From the NCBI GenBank assembly GCA_038230275.1, contig JBBRNO010000019.1, positions 9,946 to 73,945 of the forward strand: DNA of 64,000 bases, written 5' to 3'. The notes beneath the pieces are model-generated. The model saw nothing but the letters and a program-made list of their open reading frames with translations. It did not search any database and had not been told where the DNA came from. The stretch comes from JANXXV01 sp038230275. Its GTDB lineage: Bacteria > Acidobacteriota > Terriglobia > Bryobacterales > Bryobacteraceae. Of the stretch, positions 57,321 through 64,000 are shown in pieces. Both the position numbers and the translations under genes were made by a program. Every line of letters starts with the position of its first letter. The stretch's first letter is position 1.

Positions 57321-58946
57321 CTAGAGGGATCGCAGAAAGTCCAGAATGGATTGCTTGTCGCCGGAAGACAGCGCGTTGAATTTCCCGATCACGGAGTTTG
57401 CTTCAGAATTGCCGTAGGTTGCGCCCGTCGCGAGATTGCTACAGCCGAAGTTCGGGTTTTGGTTCGTACTAGACGAACCGTTGCCGTCCTGGTTATCTCC
57501 ACCAGAATTGTTGTCGTCCCCGCCGCCTGAGCATGAGCTGGAAGCGTGGAAAGCAATCGCTTGCAGAAGGTCGCTGGTGCGGCCATCGTGGATGAAGAAG
57601 ATCCGCTGACCGAGGCCCCAAAGTGGTGTCGTGCGGAACATGTCCCCAGATGCACCGCCCTGTGTCACGTGATCGGCCAGGCCAGGGCCCATGTGATGAA
57701 TCAGCAAGTCCGAGTAGAGGTTAACCGCCTTGTTCTGCAAAGCGGCGGAATTCATCACCGGCGCAGTGTTCATCTGCGGTGTGTGGCACGCGGCGCAACC
57801 GATAGATCCGAACAACTGCTGACCGCGCTGCGCGCTGGGCGAAAACGCCACCGCCTTCGGTCCGTCCAGGAAGCGCATCATAACAGTGAACTGAAACCAG
57901 TCCGCGTTGATATGGAGCGGATTGTTGAATCCTTCGAGCTCGGCGTCGCTTGGATCCGTGCGCATCACGTCGTTCGGATGGGCCTTTCGCGGCCCGTTGC
58001 AGAGGTCGTTCTCTTCAACCGCCTGCGGAAAAGCCTCATTGGTGACGCCCATTTCGACGTTATACGCTTCGCCGGAGAATATGACGATCGATTTGTTTTG
58101 CGCCTTCCAGCCAAACCGGGTGATGGTGCCGTCGTTCCCGCTGCGATTCGGAACGCCCGTGATCCCAAGTTGGGCTCGTTGCGCGGCGGTCGCGTTGAAG
58201 CGCCTAAGGATTTCCTGATCCTGGATGGAATCGATCAAGCCGAGCCCAAACTCTTGAAGTGGTATACGGAACGCGACATTCTTGTTCCGGACTTCTTTAT
58301 CGAAATCCGGTTGCGGCAGCACGGTGGCGTTGCAGCCCGGGACTGTCGAATCGTCGGTGCGGCCAACGATGGTGAATATTTGATGTACTCCGCCGTCCGG
58401 TGTTCCGTCGGGCTTGCGCAGAAGACGCAATTCGCGGATTGGACCGTACTGCTTAATAAAAGAAGGAATCTTGTTAGTCGCGCCGTTGCGATGCGGAATC
58501 AGATCGAACATGGGATTCTCGGGAGCGCGGAAATTCGCCGGCGAAGCCTTCGGATTCGGCACCAGAAAGCCGCCCGATCCACCGATTGACGGTTGGCTGT
58601 GACAGACCATACACTGATCGCCGTTAAAACGCGCTCCAAGTCCGGCCGAGTTTGTAATCGTCTGAAGAAACGGAGACTGCCCGGTGGGAGTGCCGGCCGG
58701 AACCTGGGAGCATCCGTCGCAGGTGGCCTCAAGCTCCGTCATCCGGAACAATCCTTCCTGAAAACTCGCCAATTCGTTAACCTGAATCGGCGCGACCGCT
58801 CCACCGGCCCCCGGAGCTCCTCCGCGAACGCCAGGATCGTGCTGCCCAAAGCTATACGGCGTGAGAAATGACGCCGTGAGAAAGATACCGAACGCGAAGC
58901 TATATCTGTAAGACAGTTGTTTCATTTTCTTTATTCCGTTTTTCAT
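57321..58946 (-). CDS. secreted di-heme oxidoreductase family protein
   Basis: This 541-residue protein has a signal peptide (about 8-34). It belongs to the di-heme oxidoreductase (DUF1111, thiol oxidoreductase-like) family, with two heme c sites: DQCMVCHSQP in the N-terminal third and IGCAACHTPQM in the C-terminal third. ATCDGCSQV lacks the His and is not a heme site. A low-complexity Gly/Asp/Asn stretch (GGGDDNNSGGDNQDGNGS) lies near the C-terminus. GGGAG eight bases before the ATG supports the start. It is probably a periplasmic electron-transfer enzyme; the substrate is unknown. Confidence 0.88.
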   Translation of the reverse strand: MKNGIKKMKQLSYRYSFAFGIFLTASFLTPYSFGQHDPGVRGGAPGAGGAVAPIQVNELASFQEGLFRMTELEATCDGCSQVPAGTPTGQSPFLQTITNSAGLGARFNGDQCMVCHSQPSIGGSGGFLVPNPKASPANFRAPENPMFDLIPHRNGATNKIPSFIKQYGPIRELRLLRKPDGTPDGGVHQIFTIVGRTDDSTVPGCNATVLPQPDFDKEVRNKNVAFRIPLQEFGLGLIDSIQDQEILRRFNATAAQRAQLGITGVPNRSGNDGTITRFGWKAQNKSIVIFSGEAYNVEMGVTNEAFPQAVEENDLCNGPRKAHPNDVMRTDPSDAELEGFNNPLHINADWFQFTVMMRFLDGPKAVAFSPSAQRGQQLFGSIGCAACHTPQMNTAPVMNSAALQNKAVNLYSDLLIHHMGPGLADHVTQGGASGDMFRTTPLWGLGQRIFFIHDGRTSDLLQAIAFHASSSCSGGGDDNNSGGDNQDGNGSSSTNQNPNFGCSNLATGATYGNSEANSVIGKFNALSSGDKQSILDFLRSL

Positions 58947-59330
58947 TTAACGGCTCCCTCGTCGATCTGGAATTCCAGCTCAAATGGTTTGGTAAACCGC
59001 ACCAGAGCTTCGAGGTTCACTGTACTCGGGATGTCCGTAAATTGAAAGAAAAAAAGAGTCTTAGGCGATTCTCCTAAGGATTTGCTTAGCAACTACGGCG
59101 GAAGTACTTTCCCCCTTTTGGGTAGCCTCTTACCGGCCCTGGTACCTGAATGCTCTTCGTTTATTTGTACCAAGTGTGTAAATAATTTGTCACGAAAGAA
59201 GGAGAAAAGACAGATCTACAGCTAGCCTTGTAGGAAGATTCACTATTTTCCCGGCCAATCCACCTTAGTTCTGACAAGACGGGCTCCAAACGGAGTCGCA
59301 AATAGGGGAGGGCTATCCCTACTCGACGCG
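58947..59330. other. AT-richer gene-free region upstream of the di-heme gene
   Basis: These 384 bases are visibly richer in A+T than the surroundings and contain no gene. On the minus strand, GTGACA (59194-59189) and TACAAA (59170-59165) with an 18-base spacer could be a promoter for the di-heme oxidoreductase gene, leaving a leader of about 215 bases. On the plus strand, AAGAAGGAGAAAAG near 59198 looks like a ribosome site but no start codon follows. Confidence 0.4.
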
Positions 59331-59630
59331 CTAACTTCTGAAAACCCGGCGGTTCCCGTTGCCGACAACGGTTTGATCGAGGTCTCGAATGGCAATTTCG
59401 ACGCGGCCCGTCACATTAACCTCAGGGCCGAGGTTTCCGACGTGACAGTCGCCGCAAATCCATGTGGACGGCCCTTCGGGTAGCTGCTTTCCGGCTACTG
59501 ATTCGAACAAATCGCAGAATTTCAAGGAATTGCCCCGGACATAAGCGTGAGCTGACCGCGCCATCTTTAAGTTGCGGCGCTCTTCTATAACAGCTTGCCG
59601 CTCAGAGGGCTTTATCGTCTTCGTCGTCAT
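59331..59630 (-). pseudogene. truncated DUF2252 protein gene
   Basis: The 99 codons encode only the N-terminus of a DUF2252 protein, whose members are usually over 400 residues. Visible family text includes ARSAHAYVRGNSLKFCDLF, STWICGDCHVGNLGPEV and AIRDLDQTVVGNG. The frame then leaves the family and ends at GNRRVFRS. No continuation is found downstream, so the rest was lost by deletion. The start has no ribosome site. It is unlikely to be functional. Confidence 0.8.
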
Positions 59631-59677
59631 ACTGCTGCGTTAGAGCATATCGTCAAGCCGGGGGCACACGCCAGCAT

Positions 59678-60106
59678 TTACCTGGCTGCTACGGATTCAG
59701 TCCGAGGCTGGGCCAATTCGCGGATCACATCTCCCAGTTGCCGGTATCCCTCCAAATCAAAGGGTTTGGCAAGACAGAGATCGGCCTTGAGAGCATCTGC
59801 GCGTTTTGAATTCGGGGTACCAGGCGAGGCGAATACCAACACCGGAATGGATTTTAGATTGGGATCGGATTTCAAGGTGGCCAATACCGTTAGCCCATCG
59901 ATTCTGGGAATGTTCAGATCCAAGACGATCACGTCGGGCCGGAACGGGTTTGAGTCGAAGAACCGGAGAGCTTTTTCGCCGTCTTCCAGCACCGTCAATT
60001 CAACTGGTGGCCCAGATCCATCTTTGAGAGTGGAATAGAGCAGATGAGCCTCTGCCGGATTGTCTTCCACGTAAAGGACGCGGCACGAAAAAGTTGAAGG
60101 GGACAT
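59678..60106 (-). CDS. single-domain response regulator (Rcp1-like)
   Basis: This 142-residue receiver-only response regulator has the acidic pair E14/D15 (YVEDNPAEAHLL), phospho-acceptor D63 (VIVLDLNIPRIDG), the switch Ser/Thr region in VLVFASPG and the conserved Lys in LAKPFDLEGY. It is of the Rcp1 type that partners phytochrome-like histidine kinases with SHDLQEPL motifs, such as the kinase encoded about 530 bases upstream. It probably replaced or duplicates the broken regulator next to that kinase. Confidence 0.93.
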   Translation of the reverse strand: MSPSTFSCRVLYVEDNPAEAHLLYSTLKDGSGPPVELTVLEDGEKALRFFDSNPFRPDVIVLDLNIPRIDGLTVLATLKSDPNLKSIPVLVFASPGTPNSKRADALKADLCLAKPFDLEGYRQLGDVIRELAQPRTESVAAR

Positions 60107-60238
60107 AGCGTATTCCCTCGCAAATCAAAAGAGATCGGAATCATCATAGCAAATTGGGCGGAACGGCGGGGAACTGAGCGTGACTAGAGCTGATCTTGAA
60201 CCGCTTTCGTTACCTGGCCAGTATCTCGACGATCCCGT

Positions 60239-60643
60239 TCAGACGCTCGCAGGCTGGCGTTCGCTGCCTAGCAGCACGTCCTTCAACACGGTGCCAATCA
60301 GAAGGGAATCGGCCAAGTCCGGCGGCTTGGTGCCGAACCGCGCAACCAACCCCGAACTGCTCCGCCTGACTGCGTTCAAAGGGGGACGGCTGACGAAGAC
60401 AGGACGACAACCACTTCGATGCCATTATTCGTCGGCGGATTGAGATCGAGAATCGCCAGATCGAAGTTTTCCATTTCTGTCTTGGTGTGGTTGCGGACGA
60501 ATCCCAACTCCACGGCCCCGTCATCAATGACTTTCAATTCATGCTTGACCCCGGCTTGCTTGAGCGCCTGCTGGAGGAGATAGACGTCCGGCGGGGTTGT
60601 CTTCCACCACAAGGAGGCAGAATATTCTAGAAGCTGCGATCAT
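60239..60643 (-). pseudogene. frameshifted response regulator downstream of the kinase
   Basis: An ATG at 60643 overlaps the kinase stop as ATGA, and the first frame reads IFCLLVVEDNP. The reading then continues in a second frame (PDVYLLQQALKQAGVKHELK, FDLAILDLNPP) to GIEV. A probable internal loss follows before VVVLSSSAVP. A third frame carries the C-terminal receiver end (VARFGTKPPDLADSLLIG) to a TGA at 60241-60239. At least two frame changes and one deletion break the gene. The remaining pieces show an Rcp1-like receiver. Sequencing error could explain single shifts but less easily the missing segment. Confidence 0.82.
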
Positions 60644-63288
60644 GCCGAAACTTTTCTGACTTCGCTGCCAATCGGGACCGTGAAAAAAAACGTTGCGCCC
60701 TTGTCCGATTCAGACTCAACCCAGAGGCGGCCTTGATAGCGTTCAACGACCCTCTGGCAAATTGCAAGACCGATGCCCGTGCCAGGAATCGTTTTGCCAT
60801 GAAGCCGCTTAAACACACCAAAGATCTTTTCATGATGTTCAGGAGCAATGCCCATGCCATTGTCGGTTACGGCGAAACGCCAGCTTCCGTTCTGCTGCTC
60901 GGCGGAAACGTGAATACGCGGCGAACGCTTGGACCGGTACTTGATCCCGTTACTGATGAGGTTTTGAAAGAGTTGCACGAAATGCGCCCGGTGGCCGCAA
61001 ATGATGGGCAGGGGATCGCTGGAGACCATGGCCGCGCTCTCCTCAATCGCCACCTTTGAGTTCTTGATCACTTCTTCGAAGATGAGATTGAGATCGATGG
61101 TTTCCGTATCATCGGTTGCTTGGGCATCAACCGCGGTATAGGCCAGCAGATCGGCCAGCAGTTCTCTCATCCGCCGGGTTCCGTCGGTAATCATACGGAC
61201 GTACATTTCCGCCTCGCCTTCGAGCTTATCCTTATAGCCGTTCACGAGCATTTGCGAATAGATGGCGATCATCCGCAGCGGCTCCTGCAGGTCATGGCTC
61301 GCGGAGTAGGCGAACGATTCCAAGTCCTGGTTGGCGCGACGCAGCTCAAGCTCCATGGCGCGCTGCTCGGTGATGTCGGTGTTGGTGCCGAAGATTCGGG
61401 CGACCTGCCCCGATTCGTCGCGGATGCACTTCATACGTGATAGGAACCAGCGATAGTTGCCATCTTGACCGCGCAGCGGGAATGTATCTTCCCAGTCCAA
61501 GTTTGCCTGAACATGGTGCGCAAAGTTTTGGATGACGCGTTCAGCGTGATCGGGATGGTGAACCGTGTGCCACCCTGAGCCCCTCATCTCTTCGAGCGTG
61601 GTGCCGGTGTAACGGAACCAGTTCTCGTTGAACCAGTGGACCTGGCCATCGGTTCCGGCGTCGGCGATCCATGCCAGTTGGGGGATGTTGTCGGCCAGAG
61701 CGCGAAAACGTTCCTCGCTTTCCCGAGCCGTTGCCTCCGCTCTACTCAGGGCGTCGATGTCTGTGTTTGTCCCAAACCACTTCCAGACGTTGCCGTCGTG
61801 ATCGCTTACAGGATTGATGCGAGTCAGAAAAGGTCGAAAAACACCGTCAGCACCCTTAAGGGGGAAAATCATGTCGAAGGGCTGCCCCGTGCGAATTGAT
61901 TCGGACCACTTTTCCATGACCTCCGGAAGAATCTTGGGGTCATGAACGGATTGCCAGCCCCAACCTTCCATTTCAGCGGGCGTGGCGCCGGTGTACTCAT
62001 ACCATCGCTTGTTGTACCAGTAAATCCAACCCTCGGCGTTGGCCATCCACGCCAGTTGATCGATGGAATCGACCATTGAGCGGAGTTGGCGCTCGCTGTC
62101 ATGCAGGTGCTTTTCTATCCGCTTGCGCTCCGTGATGTCTCGAGCGATCTTGGAAGCGCCGATGATTCGGCCGTTCGCGTCGAGCACCGGCGAAATCGTC
62201 AGCGAAATATCGAGCTCTGTACCGTCTTTTCTCACTCTCCGCGTCTCGATGTAATCGACACGCATGGACTCCTTCAACCGCTCGATGATTTTCGGCTCTT
62301 CATCCAGCCGGTCGGGCGGGATCAGAATCGTCACCGGCTTGCCGACCATTTCCTCCGCCGTATAGCCGAATAAGCGCTCGGCACTCTTGTTCCAACTAGT
62401 GATCGTGCCGTCCAGGTTTTTGCTGATGATCGCGTCAGCCGAGGAATCCACAATTGCGCGCAACAACTGCCCTGCCTTCTCAGCTTGCTTGCGCTCGGCG
62501 ATGTTCCGGAACACAAGCACCACGCCGGTTACATTGCCATTAACATCGCGAATGGGGGCGGCGCTGTCGTCGATTGGGACTTGGCTTCCGTCTTTCGCCG
62601 TGAGGTTGGTGTGGTTGGCGAGGCCAACCACTCTGCCCTCCCTTAACGCCTTAGGGACGGGATTTTCGACGGGTGCCCCGGTTTCCTCGTTGGTGATGAC
62701 GAAGATTTTATCGATCGGCTTCCCCTTGGCTTCCTCCTGAGTCCAGCCAGTGAGGGACTCGGCGACTTCATTGAGGAAAGTGATTTTGGCGTTGACGTCG
62801 GTGGCGATGACGGCGTCTCCAATGCTGATAAGCGTGGCGCGGAGCCATTCCTGCTGCGCATAAAGCAAGGCTTCCGTCCGTCTGCGCTCCGTGACTTCGC
62901 GGTTGAGCGCGTCGATCCGTTCATTCAACGTTCGGAAGGCGCGGGTCGCCTCTCCCTTGGAAGACAACCGGAGAATCAGCAGTCCGCCCTCTGGCGTAGC
63001 CTCGAAAAGCGCCCCTTCCACCCGGCAGGCAATCCCGTCCGGCTTGCCGTTCTTGAAGGTCAGCGAGCCCGGAGACAGATCGCGAGTGCGGCGGCATACT
63101 TCAAGGTAGCGACTTGTTTTCTCGGGCGCATCCAGCACGAGCTCGCTGAGGACGTTCCCTTTCAGGGGCACGCCAATTCGCAACATTTCAACGGCGGCGG
63201 AATTGGCTTCCAGAATCCGCCCTTGGGCAGACACCAGGAGCGTCGCCTCCGGCAAGTTGCTAAAGCACTGCTGGAAGGCAGCACTCAT
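60640..63288 (-). CDS. multi-PAS sensor histidine kinase
   Basis: This 882-residue kinase has no membrane helix. Five PAS-type domains are read: about 1-110, 140-262, 272-390, 398-515 and 525-650 (TGWTQEEAKGKPIDKIF, LFGYTAEEMVGKPVTILIPPDR, WYEYTGATPAEMEGWGWQ, WFRYTGTTLEEMRGSGWH). The phospho-acceptor H665 is in YSASHDLQEPLRMI. The ATPase domain carries NLISNGIKY (N box), VTDNGMGIAPEH and GTGIGLAICQRVV. The phytochrome-like kinase subgroup usually pairs with Rcp1-type regulators. It is three bases downstream of the MOD1-domain gene and overlaps the broken regulator gene. Confidence 0.95.
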   Translation of the reverse strand: MSAAFQQCFSNLPEATLLVSAQGRILEANSAAVEMLRIGVPLKGNVLSELVLDAPEKTSRYLEVCRRTRDLSPGSLTFKNGKPDGIACRVEGALFEATPEGGLLILRLSSKGEATRAFRTLNERIDALNREVTERRRTEALLYAQQEWLRATLISIGDAVIATDVNAKITFLNEVAESLTGWTQEEAKGKPIDKIFVITNEETGAPVENPVPKALREGRVVGLANHTNLTAKDGSQVPIDDSAAPIRDVNGNVTGVVLVFRNIAERKQAEKAGQLLRAIVDSSADAIISKNLDGTITSWNKSAERLFGYTAEEMVGKPVTILIPPDRLDEEPKIIERLKESMRVDYIETRRVRKDGTELDISLTISPVLDANGRIIGASKIARDITERKRIEKHLHDSERQLRSMVDSIDQLAWMANAEGWIYWYNKRWYEYTGATPAEMEGWGWQSVHDPKILPEVMEKWSESIRTGQPFDMIFPLKGADGVFRPFLTRINPVSDHDGNVWKWFGTNTDIDALSRAEATARESEERFRALADNIPQLAWIADAGTDGQVHWFNENWFRYTGTTLEEMRGSGWHTVHHPDHAERVIQNFAHHVQANLDWEDTFPLRGQDGNYRWFLSRMKCIRDESGQVARIFGTNTDITEQRAMELELRRANQDLESFAYSASHDLQEPLRMIAIYSQMLVNGYKDKLEGEAEMYVRMITDGTRRMRELLADLLAYTAVDAQATDDTETIDLNLIFEEVIKNSKVAIEESAAMVSSDPLPIICGHRAHFVQLFQNLISNGIKYRSKRSPRIHVSAEQQNGSWRFAVTDNGMGIAPEHHEKIFGVFKRLHGKTIPGTGIGLAICQRVVERYQGRLWVESESDKGATFFFTVPIGSEVRKVSA

Positions 63289-63291
63289 ATT

Positions 63292-63828
63292 CTAACGCTC
63301 GGTTTGGAAATATTCGCGCCCTGCGGCCGCCTGCGATTCTTCGGTCGGCTTGAGATAGACGACCACGCGACAGCCGGGGTCACCTTGGGCAATCGTTTCT
63401 TGAAGCTCGACCTTTGCATAGTCCAGATTTTGCGCGGCGATAGCGCCGAAGACGTTGGAGGTCATCATACACATGGAAGTGCGGCCGATCACTTTTTCCC
63501 CGAACGGGCAAGCCCGGTTGCCGAGGACGATCTTTTCGGGAGTTTCCTCAATGATATAGAAGTCGCCGAGGATCCTTCGCTTGAGATCGACCAGGACTTC
63601 GCCCACCTGCTCCTGGCTCAATTTCGAGACATGGAATGCGGCCTTGTATTCGGAGTTCATCTGGTCGCCCACGTTTTGGCCGACGATGCTGATGAAACCG
63701 GCGGCTTCCTTGATTCCGACCACGTCTTCCAGTGTGCCGGAAAGCTCTCGAATCAAGTTGCGCAGGAACACGTCCCGGTTCAACAGGACATCGAGTTGCG
63801 CGGCGTGTTGTTGGACTGGAAGCTGCAT
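63292..63828 (-). CDS. methanogen output domain 1 (MOD1)-type protein
   Basis: This 178-residue protein has the core FISIVGQNVGDQMNSEYKAAF, VLVDLKRRILGDFYIIEE, IVLGNRACPFGEKVIGRTSMCMMTSNVFGAIAA, matching what is described as metanogen output domain 1, found as an output module of signalling proteins. CPFG and the following CMM supply conserved cysteines. The ATG at 63828 is preceded by AAGGAG 11 bases upstream; an upstream extension is rejected. It is three bases before the kinase gene and so probably part of the same signalling operon. Confidence 0.75.
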   Translation of the reverse strand: MQLPVQQHAAQLDVLLNRDVFLRNLIRELSGTLEDVVGIKEAAGFISIVGQNVGDQMNSEYKAAFHVSKLSQEQVGEVLVDLKRRILGDFYIIEETPEKIVLGNRACPFGEKVIGRTSMCMMTSNVFGAIAAQNLDYAKVELQETIAQGDPGCRVVVYLKPTEESQAAAGREYFQTER

Positions 63829-64000
63829 GCTTGAAGATACTCCTTTTCTATGATATTTGACCTGAGCTATGCGTCTTCGCGGGTGCGCGTTTGAAAGCGG
63901 AAGCATAGCGAACCATTTGGGGACCCCATAGACATTGGGGTAAAACAGAGAATTGCGAAGTTGCCCCTTCGCAGAACCGACCCCAGAGGAGGTCACCCAA

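Noticed and set aside
57546..58589. Plus-strand 347-codon frame opposite the di-heme gene
   Set aside because: The minus strand carries heme motifs, a signal peptide and a good ribosome site; the plus frame is its shadow.

Overview
This is a GC-rich (roughly 60% by eye) bacterial chromosome segment. Gene content points to an Acidobacteriota of the Solibacter/Bryobacter type. The evidence is a VWFA-related protein of the acidobacterial family, a DUF1501 protein, CRTAC1/ASPIC-UnbV beta-propeller proteins, many secreted enzymes with Tat-like or Sec signals, a large MoxR/DUF58/BatA operon and a PAS-rich sensor kinase. The placement is inferred from families, not from a marker gene.

Left part (1-16,000): the 3' end of a DUF1501 gene, a small DUF433/DUF5615 toxin-antitoxin pair, tRNA-Ser(GCT), homoserine dehydrogenase overlapping a secreted methyltransferase, dTDP-4-dehydrorhamnose reductase, a VWFA protein, an AlkA-like DNA glycosylase, a secreted lactonase-fold protein, an enolase-superfamily dehydratase, an acyltransferase, Mn-type superoxide dismutase, the DUF721-gatC-gatA operon, a Maf nucleotide pyrophosphatase and an EVE protein. 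A 152-bp MITE-like element sits at 10,063-10,214.

Middle part (16,000-44,300, nearly all + strand): a polysaccharide export/chain-length/tyrosine-kinase trio. Next comes a tight cluster of a TPR/UnbV protein, a membrane five-heme cytochrome with TPRs, a CRTAC1 protein, an atypical IscU-like scaffold, a DsrE-like protein and a TIM-barrel isomerase. A CNB-DUF1003 gene follows. Then come DUF4159, a vWA/GATase-like protein, a caspase-like protein lacking the cysteine, a TPR peptidase with HExxH, MoxR ATPase, DUF58, BatA and a DUF4175-type protein with huge Gln repeats, closed by msrA. These last genes are packed with 0-30 bp gaps or overlaps and look like one envelope-associated AAA+/vWA system.

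Right part (44,300-64,000): an MFS transporter, a pfkB-rhomboid-bshB1 operon, a chemoreceptor without an obvious HAMP, a second secreted methyltransferase with a VWA-like partner, ssb, a LarA-like protein and a CPBP protease. Between about 55,000 and 60,700 lies a decayed or recombined zone: a GMC oxidoreductase stub, a phage-like HTH gene, about 775 bp without a supportable gene, a truncated DUF2252 gene and a frameshifted response regulator. Within or beside it are an intact di-heme oxidoreductase, an intact response regulator, a five-PAS histidine kinase and a MOD1-domain protein.

A recurrent translational feature is the stop/start overlap TTGA (TTG start inside the upstream TGA context) at four operon junctions, alongside the commoner ATGA and TGATG/TAATG types. 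No CRISPR array, rRNA or complete insertion sequence was seen.
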